This document shows positions 47,201 through 59,279 of a stretch of 64,000 bases of DNA, in pieces (position 1 is the first letter of the stretch; the number at the start of each line of letters is the position of its first letter). The notes under the pieces are model-generated. The model was given only the letters and a program-made list of their open reading frames with translations, searched no databases and had not been told where the DNA came from. The stretch is taken from NCBI RefSeq assembly GCF_000204055.1, contig NW_006768818.1, forward strand, positions 236,726-300,725, read 5' to 3'. This DNA is from Melampsora larici-populina 98AG31 (taxonomy: Eukaryota; Basidiomycota; Pucciniomycetes; Pucciniales; Melampsoraceae). A program made the position numbers and the translations under genes.

Positions 47201-47334
47201 GCCGGCTCGAGTGCCGGATCCAGGATTTAAATCCGGCCGGATATTCTCCGGCGGCTCCGGTTACCAAAAAAAACCGGCGGTCCGAGTGTCGGAATCACCA
47301 GGACTGGCCGGATAGTCGTCGGAGCTCAGCTTGA
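44249..47334 (-). mobile_element. hAT transposon (3086 bp), TSD TGCTCATG
   Basis: TIR TCAAGCTGAGCTCCGAC at both ends. 8-bp duplication TGCTCATG at 44241-44248 and 47335-47342. Both subterminal zones (44270-44410, 47170-47320) are full of CCGGATAT/ATCCGG/CCGGCGG words. It carries a full-length but damaged transposase gene on the minus strand. Confidence 0.95.
44493..46958 (-). pseudogene. hAT transposase with BED finger and dimerisation domain
   Basis: ATG at 46958. The first exon encodes a BED-type zinc finger: VWKFFKKY, then CGKQL and MKNHLESKHG. A TGA sits at 46796-46794, just after NQC. Exon 2 (to about 46173) includes the hAT block ITQDTWTSPNNVPFMGLTGH. Exon 3 has MTADKISTNAAIGREIG and HGCVAHVINLAAKEGLK; then a run of eight C/G (45817-45824) at which the frame shifts. 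The next part has VDVATRWNSSYHMFQRL, then PAPVCATILDPRHKLNYF. The last exon (44999-44493) is the C-terminal dimerisation region: VLDFWKRRVKNYPGLSTMA, AFLAIPATSCPSEGQFN, RTSLSNLHVETLLC. One nonsense codon and one frameshift indicate a dead copy. Confidence 0.9.
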
Positions 47335-47659
47335 TGCTCATGATCTCATCTCTCAAAACCCATGAATTTTGTTAAGTTGATGTTTTTGCCCAGTTTTGAC
47401 CAATTGTCATAACGGCTGTACTTGATGATCGTTTCGTGCCAAGTTCCTGTTCACTTTGAAAGGTTGCAACCACAAGACAAAGTCAAGTTCAACCATCAAC
47501 CTTGGAAGAAACTCCGACCTCGAAACACAACACCGAATAGAAGACGAACTCGAAATACTATTGACCAAGAGGATATATCCAGATCCGAAACACGAAGAAA
47601 TCAGCAAGAACAAACCTCGAAAGCCAATTAAGAAAATCTTCCGAAGAAACAAAAGAAAC

Positions 47660-48457
47660 ATGTCATTACCACCATTTCAAAGAATCACATTCGAACCAAC
47701 CGAATTAAATTTCATCACACTTTTAACTGAAAAAATTCAATTTATACCAAATGTAAAATTACCGAAATTTAGATCAATCAATTCAAATTTCTTAGGTCCA
47801 TTTGAACCATTAAAAATTATAGAAATTCCATTTTGGATTTCAATTGAATTCAAAAAGAAATTTAAAGGAAAGATCATTTGTCCTGATTGGTTATTGATAA
47901 GTGAATTAAAAGAGACATTAAATTCTGAACTCTCAACCGTTCGCTTTTCAGAATTACCATTTCATTGGTTGGAGATGAGTAAAATATTGATTGACATGTA
48001 AGTTTTTGAAATGTTCTATCATTCCTTGACCCCCAAAGAAATACTCTAGATGAAGAAATTTCTAATCATAGATTTATAAAATAGTGCACCAGATGATATA
48101 CCATCATTACCCGAAGTACGATCAATGTTAAAAGCAATAAGAGAAGTACGTCAAACGAAATTAAGAAATGGTTTATCAGGATTGGATGGAATACATTTAG
48201 AAACTCCAAACTTATCTGCTCTAGAGTTAAATGAATTACGTTCAGTCTTTAATAAATCGAATTTAAATCTATTTCAACTTCATCCTCAATATGATTCATA
48301 TTCTCAATATGATTCATCTCAAACTCAACTCGATCTTAATTTCAATCATCATGATAACCGTGATCTAACTCCTATGGATCTTTCTCAATCTACTATGAAT
48401 CATTCTAGTCATTTTCCATCTACTGATACTGCTGATCTCACTGATTCATTCGTATGA
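47660..48457 (+). CDS. PSF2: GINS complex subunit PSF2
   Basis: PSF2 is one of four GINS subunits that join Cdc45 and Mcm2-7 in the replicative CMG helicase. Exon 1 is 47660-47997, the intron 47998-48084 (GTAAGT...TAG), exon 2 48085-48457, giving 236 residues (family about 190-240). Family marks: FLGPFEPLKIIEIPFWISIE at residues 44-63, CPDWL at 74-78, and ELPFHWLEMSKILID just before the junction. Then APDDIPSLPEVRSMLKAIRE, VRQTKLRNGL and LETPNLSALELNELR. The C-terminal 40 residues are Asp/Ser/His-rich and species-specific. ATG 47660 was chosen because no earlier ATG lies in frame, although the frame is open upstream. It begins about 325 bp downstream of the hAT insertion. Confidence 0.93.
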
Positions 48458-51400
48458 TTGAAACTTATTCTATTCTTTTCAATTTGATCATTCACTTTCC
48501 ATTCTGAAATCATTTCGCGCAGTTGAAATCAAGTTAAGATTTTCTCAGACTGGAGTCTTATTTATCTAACAGTTTCACAAATATCAATGTATTTCTTTGA
48601 AACCATCTTGTAGATTAACATACACATTTGGTCAATTTACCCTTGCAATACTGAGAAGGTCTTATTGTCTAAAGCTTTCTTTGAGAGTCCAATCTAGTCT
48701 TTAAACCAAAAATCGGTCAAAGGTATAGACGGTGACCCTCCAGACTCGGCCAACCTGGATGGCCTACTCCCACATGAGGACCACTGCCACCAAGGCCTAC
48801 TGCTCTACTAGCCATCTCTGAACCGCCAGCTGGAGTTCTCAGTGCCACTATTGCAAACCTTTTCCAGCACTCGAGGTTGAGCTCAGCACAAATCAGGGAT
48901 TCCAGGGGATTCCCATCTTGGTTTTGATTGGATACCCCACCACTGCTTGCACGAGCCTGTTCCTCTTGATCAGGCACCTCTTGAGCTTCCCCTCAGTCAA
49001 TGACCTATTCATCTCATCTCAACAAACATTATGAATGATCTCCTTTATCCTTCATTAGATCGTGCCATGAAGCTGGCAAGCACAGTAAGAGAAAATACAA
49101 GAAAGGCGTACCAGACAAGATCTGGAAAGCAAGTCTTTCAGGGTTCAAAAAACATGTGATGGAATTCAAAGAGCATGTTGCACTGGCAGTCACAAAAAAA
49201 GCAACCACCTGCGCTGAATTGCTAGCCAGTACCTTTTCAACAAGCCAACGAACCCACCATGTTTGTGACATTGGACAGGCAGTTTTAACAAACAAGCCAG
49301 ACACAACTGAACTTCAGTGACACTGAGGTCAATGTGATGTACCAGGAAAAACGATGAAATAACTTTCCTGAACATCATTGATGTACTTGACCTTCCAAGC
49401 CTTCCAGTAAGCTTACAAGATGACCATAAAGTTCATATGTAGACAGTTACATAGAAAACAGTCTGGCCTCGGATTGCTTTTGTTATTGCTGTTACTAAAC
49501 CTGTTTTGCCTATTAAAAGACTTCTCAAAGATATGGGTTCAATCAATATATCCTAGAACAAACAAAACAAAACCTTGTGGTTTCAATCATATGTTGTAGG
49601 AAAGAAGTATCGAGGTTTAAGCCAGATCATATGAGATCTCCAATTATTTGGAAGTAAAACAGCTTGATCAAATGAATATCTTCTCTCAGTTTGTACAAAT
49701 CTTTTTTATGCAAGGAAAATCTAACCTAGTCTGGTCAATCAAAAAGAAATCAAAATATTGAATTCTTCTTTGATAAAACACCTGAGTAGGAATCCACAGG
49801 ACATACAAATCAATTTAAAACACAACAAAGTATCAATTTATCCAATTAACAAAGGCCATAAAGATCTCAACTTTTCTTAGATCATAGTCTAGAATTGAAT
49901 CTGCACTCAAAAGAAAACCAAATCACATCTTTCAATCATGATAATGTTTACTTACTTATAATCTTCATGTAAGTTAAATAAATTTCTATTCAAAATTAAT
50001 TGCACAACAAAGAAATAATAAAAAAAGTTAAAAATCTACAAAACCAATCAAAAGTTCATCAACTTCTAAACCTTCAAGCAATCAAAAACCTTTCCAAGTT
50101 TTCATCCAATATGCAATGCAACAAAAACCTCAAAAACATTTCTTACATAAGTAATATACATTGAGTAAACTGAAATGAAAACTTGTGATACAATGATACA
50201 TACATATTTCAAATAAACTTTCAATCCAATCCAATTATTCAACTCAATTTAAATTCCTTCCTCCTTTTCTATTTTTCATTCAAAAAAAAAGACTGATTTC
50301 TCTCTTCCTCAACAAGTCACATATATAAATTCCAAGATAAAATAACAAAACATTCTCTATTGATGTTACAATACTGTAATCACAGTGTGTCAAAAATAGA
50401 TGCTCACATTGGGTTGAGCATTGATTTCTTGTTTTTTTTTGTTCAACATTCCTTCAATTTTCCTTTCAAATTCTTTCACTTTTCTTCCTGTTTTCTTCCT
50501 GCTTGTCAGCTGATTACAAGATCAACAAGAACTGAGCAGATGAACTAGACTTTCCTTGTGAGGCTTCATTCCTTAGCAAAGAAGCCTGAGGGAGGGCTGG
50601 CTGGCCCATCTGCTCACTTCATCTCAGCCACTCAGCTGATCCTCAGTGGTGTGCCTTGGAGCCTGCCAATCCGGGATTTTGAACAAGGTGCTGAGTTGTT
50701 CTGAGTATGAAGTGACTCATGAACTGATTCTGAGTACTCAACTGGGAAACTGGGCTCAAAGAATGCTCATCCAAGATGGAAATGAGCATTCTCCAGCAAT
50801 GTACAGCAAAATTTGAGCAAAACAGCCCGATCACCTGAGCACTACCAAAATTGTTAATTGGAGGAATGTTGGATTTATTTGTGCTTCAAATGTCTTACTA
50901 CATATTTAATGTATTTCTCATAAATGTATTTCTGATCTTGTCCATTTTCGTTGTTCTCAATTTGTCTACATTACATCATATAGCCCAATTAGGAACATTA
51001 CGTCAATGGTGTTGTGACATCATTCATTATAATTTCATTTTTGTGTTTTCTTTATAACCTGATGTTGAACACCAGTCTGATGGTTTTCTTTTTCTCATCT
51101 GACTGTTTCTTAACAAAATCTTATCATAAGATTTCGTGTGTGTTTCTTTTTCATCTTATACTAAGATTTTGTTTTTGTGTTTGGATCCAGTCCAACAAGG
51201 AATCTGAAAGAGAAACAATTTTTTTTGGAGAACTCAGGAAAGTGCACAATGCTCACTTGTATATGAGCATCAAGCTTGGCCCCTGTGAATGATATGTATG
51301 TCATCATAGTTCTTATGCAAATACATCTCTCTAACTAGCTAGCCTTATAGCACATCATCATCAAGTTATATATATAATCAGATGTTTTGTTCAACTTCCA

Positions 51401-51743
51401 TGAATTGGTTTCCTCTCACCTTTCCTTCATCCTCTAACATTTTCTATTCAAGTAAGTTATATCATTATATGCCATATCACCTTTCCTTCATGTCCTAACA
51501 TCCCTATTCATGCTGTCATCAATCTCATCCTATATATATATATATGAAATCATTCATCTGTAAACATAACATTTATAAAATATCATGCTTTTGACAAAAA
51601 AAACTAATTTTAAAAAAAGTAAAAAACAAAGAGATATCTAAACGACAAATTACAACCTCTTCCCCTCCTCCCCACACAAACACACAAAACCAAACACGCA
51701 GACATTCATTTCATAAACAAAGTTTCCCTCATTAATTTCGTTT
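48458..51743. other. Gene-free intergenic region
   Basis: The largest gap in the gene-rich half. A GC-richer block at 48717-49380 has short ORFs on both strands without recognisable motifs and may be an old gene or transposon remnant. 49400-51700 is AT-rich, with a short (TA)n tract near 51530. No RNA gene recognised. Confidence 0.4.
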
Positions 51744-54700
51744 TTATGAAACCATATTCTCATTAGATTCAAATCCCGCATTCTTAGCCAAGATCACTAA
51801 TCCTTCTAAAACATGTGAATATGAAATAAATTCTTCTGTACCTAATTCCGCTCGTTCTGTATTACCCAATCGGACCGGTGTAGTATGAGTTTGAAATCCT
51901 GAAATCGATTTAGGTTTACCTGCTTGTCCTACTACATTCACGGCTTGTCCTACTCTTACGGTGGTTTCGATCGGTTTACCTTCTGAATCAAATGTCATTA
52001 AGAATCGCTATTTTTGTAAAAAAAAAATCATATCAGTTGTTTCCTTTTTTTCCCGTATATTGTTATGAAGTAAACACTTACAGGATACATAGCTGGTGTT
52101 AAAAGGAACAATAACCAATGTGCCTTGTCCAAGATCACTAGAATTCATACCATCAAGTCCATCAGCTTCATCACAAAGTACACCATATAAATCTAAATCA
52201 AAGTTAATAGAAACTTACAAGATTTAGCATCAGTGAATCCCAAGATGGTTGATAACAATCCAGCAACAGCCACCGGTGACATAATTTGTCGATCAGTATG
52301 GAATGGACTCAATCCTAATGTTCCTTTACCCAAATGTACAAGACCCTAAGAAATCAATTCAATTAATCAGCTACCACAAAAAATATTATCCTAGACTGAT
52401 TTCAATAACTTACCTGTGCAACTCTAACCATAAACAAACAATCCGGTTCACGATAATAATAAGTCGAAAGTTGTCTTAACATTTGAGCCAATCTTGCATT
52501 ATTTGTACCAGCTCCAACTAAACCCATTGCAAAGATTGAATTAAGAGCTACACTTAAATCACTATCATGAGAATATTTCGATAGTGTATCTAAGACAGGT
52601 AAGATTGGATCTGAAACTGAAATCAATCCTAATGCTAATGGAACAGCACGTCTGATCGGTGCTTCACCATATTGCATCTAATTAGCATAACAGGCACAAA
52701 AAATTTAAAGAGGGTTTGAACATCAATAAACACTTTGTAAACTTTTGGAAAATCAAAAAACTAACCAAATGTCCAAAATGTCGTAATGACATCTCAGCTC
52801 CAACTTCTTCACCCATAGCAATGATCGCAATTCCAAGTACAGCTAGTTGTTGATGTAAAGTAGTCTGTTCAGGTACCTCGTCGTTTTTCTCATCATTATT
52901 ATTCGGTTCTTCTTCATTCACAGTACTATTACTACTTGGTAAATGATGATCGGCACAATGATGAAGCATTGATTGAATCTTTAATACGTTTCCTGTACCC
53001 GCAAACAGACAAGATTCAAGCATGACCAGTGTTTGTTTACCGATAGCATGATCGACTACTTTAAGAGTCTCGATGATCGCATCTGCAGAGTCAGTTGAAT
53101 CTTGTTGACCGAGGTAGAGTAACGCAAGACCTAATCCGAGATATCGACTCCATGGGCTATTGAGATGCTCAGTATCACGTTCCATCATGGCCTGAAGGAT
53201 CGTTCGAGCAATATCACCGTTCCCGCTACCCACAAAGATAAAACCTAAAGCTAATGCTGCTATGGCAGAGATTTCAATTGAAACAGAAATATCTTCAACA
53301 TGAGGTAGTAAAGAGCTCAAAATGTCCTCCCGATGCGTTCCAGCATAAGCAATTCCAATCCCAATGATAGCCGAAACCCTGATCGAGATAATAGGAGACT
53401 CGATATGATCTGCCAAGAGAGCTAAAGCTACGTCCATCTCCGTTCGAACCCCAGAGTGAAGTAATCCGTTAGCAAGTAAAGCACCAGCCCTTATATGATC
53501 CTCAGTAGCATATGTATATTTGTCAATTTGACTAATACCACCATCTGTGTCCCACAATAAGCTAACTCCAAGAGAAGCAGTAGCGCTCATCATACCATCA
53601 TCCTTATTCTTATAAATCCAACTCTGACCATCTTCCAAATTGACCATCAGTTTATCATTGCCAAACCCAGCATTTACAAATGCATTCACAAAGGTTCCAG
53701 CCAAATTTTGTTTCGCAGAGTCTACTTTAGCATTTGCTGATGGAATGTTTTCAAGATGAGACTTATAAATTTCCTCTAGTGATTTCGGTTCGCTAACGTT
53801 CAAGTTCTTTCCAAATGCTTTGAAATGAGTCGTAAGCGCAGCATTGTTCAATACCTCATTAAGTTCCTCGTTCTCAGTAAGACCTGTCGACAAGGCTGGA
53901 AGTTGATGACGAGCGAGGAGATGTGCTAATTGTAACTTCATTGTATCATTAGAAGCAGAATCAAAGTCCTCTTTAACACCATCCTTATCTCCCATCTTGA
54001 TATCTACCATCATGGATTCAGAGAAACGAGAATGAGATCGATAGATTGCTCGACAAGCTTTGAGGAAGTTGGTATCATCGGGTGGTACCAAGAAGTTCAC
54101 ACAAGAAAGCATGTAGTTACAAACACGAGAATAGTTGTCTGATATCCGAAAAGCAAAACAGAAGATCAAGGTCAAAATTATAATCATCAAATCGAAATCA
54201 ATCAAGAAAACTTACGTTCACCCACTAAAGGTACAATATCATCAATACTCTCAAGTTCCAAAAGTAAATCCACTGCATCAGCTTCTCCATTATGACTCAA
54301 TAAGAATGGGACCAGTTTCATAGCGAGCTGATGTAAATCCTTTCTCTTCATGATTTGTTCATCCGTTTCAAATTGATCATCATTATCTGGATCTGATTTG
54401 GATTGAAGAGCCAAATAAGCTTCACCAATCTCAGCAGCTAAATGTCGAACATATTCATGACCCCAAACTCCAGGTTCTTCTCCTTGATTAGCTTGATCGA
54501 GTTTATGACCCCTAAGTCGGAAAGCCAAAGTTTCACGTAATCCACTATCAGAGTATGTCATAGCTAAGACCGATATGATATCGGCTAAAAGGGTACGATC
54601 GGTCGTAGAAACGCCTCGCACCGTGCCTGGATCAACATGGAATGGAGGTGGAGGTGGTTCATCTTTTGAAGTTTTAGTAGTAGTCGAAGTTTGATTAGTT

Positions 54701-55440
54701 TGAGGTTTAGGACCACTTGAAGTTTGATCCTCGGTTTTCTTGTTCACATTCTCTGGTTTTTGATTTTGATCTTCATCTTTCTTCATTGAAGAATCCATCG
54801 GAGTTTGATTTTCATCTGATTTTTCATTTAGATTAGCCAACAAAAGTTCTTGTTTAACTTCTTCATCTTCTTTTTTAGCTAAAAGATATTCTTCTTTTGT
54901 ACCCCAACTATAAAAGATGGCTTGTAAATCGTTAAAGAACGGTCGAAGGAATTTTAATGGTTTAGGTACTGATGTCATTGATGAAGTAGATGTTCTGATT
55001 AAACTTCTTAACATCTCCAAACTTGATTTATATAATTTCAGATCACTTTCCTAATTAATCATTCCAAAGAAGAATAAATCTCAATTGATGTTTAAATTAG
55101 AAATGAGAATAGGAATGAAATGAAGCGATCATGCTTACTTTCAATCTTTGTACCAACATCTCCAATTCTTCCTTCAAAGCAGCATCCTCTTCGCTCTATA
55201 AGGAAAACGAAAGATCAGATAAACGAAACCAATCCAAACCAATCCAAAAAGCAGAGAAGAACTTACTAATTCATGAAGTTGATTCTTTTTATCATTAAGT
55301 TTAGTAGCCACTTCTTTACCATTCAATCCACCACTACTTTCCTGATGACCGTTTGATTTCTTTTCAGATGGATCATCTTTTTTCTTTGGATCTTTAGATG
55401 GAATAGGTGCTACTAAAGATGTACCAGGGAGTTTTGCCAT
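51744..55440 (-). CDS. RPN1: 26S proteasome regulatory subunit RPN1
   Basis: Scaffold subunit of the proteasome base that binds ubiquitin, shuttle receptors and Ubp6. Eight exons join exactly in frame: 55440-55267, 55195-55139, 55050-54216, 54138-52766, 52677-52414, 52345-52219, 52137-52082 and 52007-51744, totalling 3150 bases or 1049 residues (yeast 993). The N-terminus is charged. A Lys/Asp/Pro-rich insertion (about residues 135-200) precedes the conserved [21 protein letters not shown] repeats are visible as [43 protein letters not shown] and [13 protein letters not shown]. The C-terminal signature [29 protein letters not shown] and [10 protein letters not shown] is complete. A second acidic loop ([14 protein letters not shown]) is species-specific. 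Confidence 0.97.
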
Positions 55441-55732
55441 CTTGAAAGAATTGAATTTGAATTTGAAGACTAGATGAGGATGAAGAGAAGACGAGAAGGG
55501 TCAGTTGGAATTTCGATCATCAAAAATGACGCGCAAGCTTACAGAAACTTACATACACTCTCTCACATGTAACTGATCAGCGGTACTCTTTGACTACATC
55601 AGCTCAGATCCGACCCGATGACTTGACTTGACAACAGCTGAATTGGAATCTCAACTTTGACCAACCAACGACAATCATTCACCACACTTCAACTACTATC
55701 AACCAATTTGAACACTCACTCATCCAATCAAA
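55441..55732. promoter_or_regulatory. Divergent promoter region between RPN1 and KIN17
   Basis: Only 292 bp separate the two start codons. Contains CT-rich and CAAC-rich stretches before the KIN17 start. A proteasome-gene PACE-like element (GGTGGCAAA) was not found. Confidence 0.5.
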
Positions 55733-56982
55733 ATGCCAAAAGCTGAAAAAGGAACCCCCAAAGCGATCGCAAATGCCATGAAATCTAAAGGATTACAAAG
55801 ATTAAGATGGTATTGTCAAGTTTGTGAAAAACAAGTTGAGTTGACGATTCATTCAAACCAAAAATCAAATTCAATCGCAACTGATTTTCTTATTTCTTAT
55901 TCATTCTTAGTGTCGAGATGAAAATGGGTTCAGTAAGTTTCAATACAATCTTTCATTGATGCTTTTACACTAAACTGATTGATCTTCTTTTTTTGGAGTT
56001 TAGAATGTCACGCAATGAGTGAAGGTCATTTAAGACAAATGTTGGTAGTAGGAGAAAATGCAGGAAAATATATAAATACTTATAGTGAAGATTTCAAAAG
56101 AGATTTCTTAGCATTGATTTCAAGAAGGTAAACAATTCATTTCGATCCCGAAAAAAATCATCTCAGAAACTGACTTGATTTGATTTTTTCTTGGAAATAT
56201 ATAGGTGGGGAACTAAACGAGTTTTAGCGAACATGGTATATCAAGAATACATAGCAGACAAAAATCATTCACACATGAATGCAACTCAATGGATCACTTT
56301 AACTGAGTTTTGTAAACAAATGGGTAGAGAAGGAATTTTAGAAGTTGATGAAACCGAAAAAGGTTGGTATATCTCATGGATCGATTCATCACCTAAAGCC
56401 TTAGCCAAACAAGCATCACATCTAGCCAAAGAAAGATCTGAGATGGATGATGAAGAAAGGATGAGAAAATTGATTTCAGAACAAATTGAAAAAGCTAAGA
56501 ATGAAGAAACTCAAAGATCAAATCAATTTAAAGATCATGATCAAAGTAAGGAAGAAGAAAAGGTTTTGAAACGTGATAGGATTAGTGAACCTATTCAACT
56601 TAGTTTTAAAGCCGTACCGATCCAATCATCTTCATCTAAACCGCTTCCAAATACAGACACCCAACCGAACCAATCCACATCCACACCTAATCCAAGCTCA
56701 GACCAACCCTCAAATAGTCTATCGATCTCAAACACTCAATCTAAACCCAAACCCAAACAAAACCCATTCAAAAAACACAATCCATTAAAATCAACTTCAA
56801 CTTCTTCCAACAAAAAAACTGAATCATCAATTTCTCGTTCCATCACTGCACCTAAAAGTGCATTGGAATCGATTATTGCAGAAGAAGAAGCAAGGAAAAA
56901 GAAAATGAATCAAGTCACTTGGAGTGGTCCTTCTGGTCATGGTGAAAAAGGTTTACAACTTCGTACTCATCATAAACGTTGA
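55733..56982 (+). CDS. KIN17: KIN17-like DNA/RNA-binding zinc-finger protein
   Basis: KIN17 is a conserved nuclear protein linked to DNA replication/repair and pre-mRNA processing. Exons 55733-55834, 55911-55932, 56004-56127 and 56205-56982 give 341 residues. The N-terminal C2H2 finger has Cys28, Cys31, His44 and His50 (WYCQVCEKQCRDENGF, HAMSEGH) and is assembled across three exons, one only 22 bases long. The winged-helix region follows: SEDFKRDFLALISRRWGTKR, HMNATQWITLTEFCKQMGRE and WYISWIDSSPKALAKQ. Then a Glu/Lys-rich coiled region and a long Ser/Pro/Asn-rich linker. The protein ends TWSGPSGHGEKGLQLRTHHK. Intron 1 uses the unusual donor GTTGAG. The extended KOW-containing C-terminus of animal KIN17 is absent, as is common in fungi. 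Confidence 0.95.
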
Positions 56983-57393
56983 TGGAATCTTTGTTTCGGA
57001 AATCGGATGAATTGGGATTTCTCTTTTCTATCAGTTCTGTTTTTCATTTTTATTGTTGATGTATTGTAAACGTTTATCTTGTATATATGAAGATACTTGA
57101 CAAGTCAAATTCATGATCATTTATTCAATTGAAAGAGGTTTTCGTGAGGATCAATATTGCACCATTCACGTAAGTCACGATCACTTACCGTTTGGGTAAA
57201 ATTAATCAAGATAGAGAGATATTGTTCTTTATAAGTACATATTCGAAATGCAAAGGAATATCTATTATCAAACCAAACACTTCAATGTCTTTTAATGCAT
57301 CTGTAATACAAAACGTTAATATACAAAATGATGAATAATCTTGTCTTAAATGAACACAATCTTCTTAATACATTTTTTTTTCTTTTTGGATGA
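56983..57393. other. Convergent 3' intergenic region (KIN17 / p34-like)
   Basis: 411 bp between two converging stop codons. AT-rich, with no clear signal beyond T-rich and A-rich stretches suited to 3' end formation. Confidence 0.4.
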
Positions 57394-58667
57394 TTAAAGT
57401 TGATTTTCAATTAAGAGTGCCACTTGACTTGCTAATTTTTTTCGATTTTCTTCATTCATTTTTAATCCCAAAGTTTTTAAAGAATTAATCTTATTACATA
57501 GCGTTTCTAGATCGATTTCATCAATTCCCGATTGATTTAAATTCGAACCAAAAAGAAATTCATTTAATTCTTCATCTTCGGTTGCTTGATTTCCTTCTTG
57601 ATCTTCTAATTGATCGTAATCTGATTGGTTAAATGGATCAAAGGTCGTACTTGAACTTGAAGTCAGTTCTGCTGAAACAAATGGTGAGAAATCGTCTTCG
57701 AATTGGTTCTCTAAACCGGTTGTCAAATCTGATGATGATGATGATTTAGAAGTTGATTTTATAAGAGATTTACCATGATTACTCCAATCGATTTCAGAAA
57801 GACTATCAACTGGTAATTTATTAGATGTGTTTGAATCGTATGAAATACTATTCAATTCGTTTTCTTCAAATAAATCGGGTTCCAAACCTGATGATTTCCT
57901 ATCATGTTTTTCAATCTTGGGCCATGCAACACACTGAAGTGCCATAGAAGCTTCATTCAAGGTATCAAGATCTATACACCAAAAAGTTGAAGACTCGTAA
58001 GTGATCATCATTTGATTTCAAAGGTTTGAAGATTATTGTAACTTACCATAAAATTCAAAACCGAATTCTTGGCATGATTCTTCGATTTGATTGAGGTTTT
58101 GATCAGTTTGATTGGTTGATAAGATTACCATTGTAAGTTCTGATTCAAAATCATTAAAAGTTGATAAAAAGTCAATTAGGTTTTCCTATTTTTGAACAAA
58201 AGCCCCGAAATATATGACCAATTAAGTTTTCGAGACTCGGTTTAATGGTTTTTATAAAAGTTTACTAACGCTATCGTTTGGATTAGAAACGATTATTGAG
58301 ACTTGATTGGTATGATCGTCTTCGGTTTCGGTATCAGAGAAGTCTTGATCAGTATTATTTGTCACATCGATAATCTTCACACTGAGGTTTGCACTATAAT
58401 ATTTAGTAATTAAACGATAAGTTTTATTTGAATCTTCTTTATCTTCATTAGTCTTGAGATCGTTAACCAAATCGAATGGTTCTGTTGTAGGTTTAGCAAG
58501 TTGAATAAGCCCTGATAAATGAAAGAAATCGTTAGTTTTTTAAAAGTTATGATGTTGATTGATTGTGGATTGTTTGAGAACTTACTTTCTAGTATTTCGA
58601 TGGCAAGATTGAAACCTGAGATGGTGTAAATGTTTAAATGGTTTTGATTGGTTGATGACTTTAACAT
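57394..58667 (-). CDS. Alpha/gamma-adaptin-binding protein p34-like (AAGAB/Irc6 family)
   Basis: Family members chaperone AP-1/AP-2 adaptor assembly in clathrin trafficking. Four exons join in frame: 58667-58586, 58511-58270, 58185-58047 and 57971-57394, giving 346 residues. ATG 58667 is the first in frame. The N-terminal half has alternating strands and helices (YTISGFNLAIEILE, ENLIDFLSTFNDFESELTMV, IEESCQEFGFEFYD, LNEASMALQCVAWP) compatible with the Rab-like fold of the family. The middle is a long acidic, Ser-rich linker. The strongest evidence is the C-terminal helix pair IDLETLCNKINSLKTLGLKM plus NEENRKKLASQVALLIENQL, matching the p34 C-terminal signature. The assignment rests mainly on this tail. 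Confidence 0.75.
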
Positions 58668-58892
58668 GATAGGTAAGTTGTAGTTGGATTGAGAATGAAC
58701 TTGAACTTGGAGAATGGTCAAATCTTGGAAACAGAAATTAACCGAAACCCTAACTTGATAAGCGGCTACACGGCTCGTATGTAGCCGCCACGAGAGACTC
58801 AGCCATTGAGCTTAACATCACCTCATCGCTAAAGTCCTTCATGAAACCCCAGTTTCTCATATTTCATACTTTACTCAATCTCGAACTACACC

Positions 58893-59160
58893 AGGACCCC
58901 GGTATGCTCCTATAAGGGGTAGTCACACAGAAATGTGACTTTTGAACTCCCGTGGAGATACTACACATGGGATTATAGAGACCTGCCAGTTTCTGCCTTT
59001 GCTGTATTGCCACAGATTGCCACTCTTTAGGATAAAACCAGTCCTAGATCTATGGGTGAAGCCAGGGAAAGACTTAGCGGTTTGGCAGGGGCTCATCTCC
59101 GCGGAGCTCAAAAGTCACATTTCTGTGTGACTACCCCTTATAGGAGCATACCGGGGTCCT
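58893..59160. mobile_element. hAT-type MITE (268 bp), TSD ACTACACC
   Basis: 53-bp perfect TIRs (58893-58945 and 59108-59160) start AGGACCCCGGTATGCTCC. Flanked by ACTACACC at 58885-58892 and 59161-59168. No coding capacity. It sits about 225 bp upstream of the p34-like start codon. Confidence 0.95.
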
Positions 59161-59279
59161 ACTACACCCACATTCATGGTCAAAGCAATCGATCGGATGT
59201 TAATTCCCTTGAATCACCTCCGAGTGAACAAGAAATACCCTAGCATTAGGAGATGCGAGCTTCAAAGCTACTTTGAAAG

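Noticed and set aside
47422..47659. N-terminal extension of PSF2
   Set aside because: The frame is open but has no in-frame ATG, and PSF2 proteins begin close to the chosen methionine.
48717..49304. Minus-strand ORFs of about 86-91 codons
   Set aside because: No motif, no splice structure joining them, and Gly/Ser-biased composition. Left as intergenic.
52082..52200. ORF reading [17 protein letters not shown]
   Set aside because: It is intron sequence of RPN1. The true exon in the other frame ([18 protein letters not shown]) matches the family and keeps the reading frame.
58923..59243. Overlapping ORFs on both strands around 59 kb
   Set aside because: They read through the TIRs of the 268-bp MITE; the shared KSHISV ending is the inverted repeat itself.
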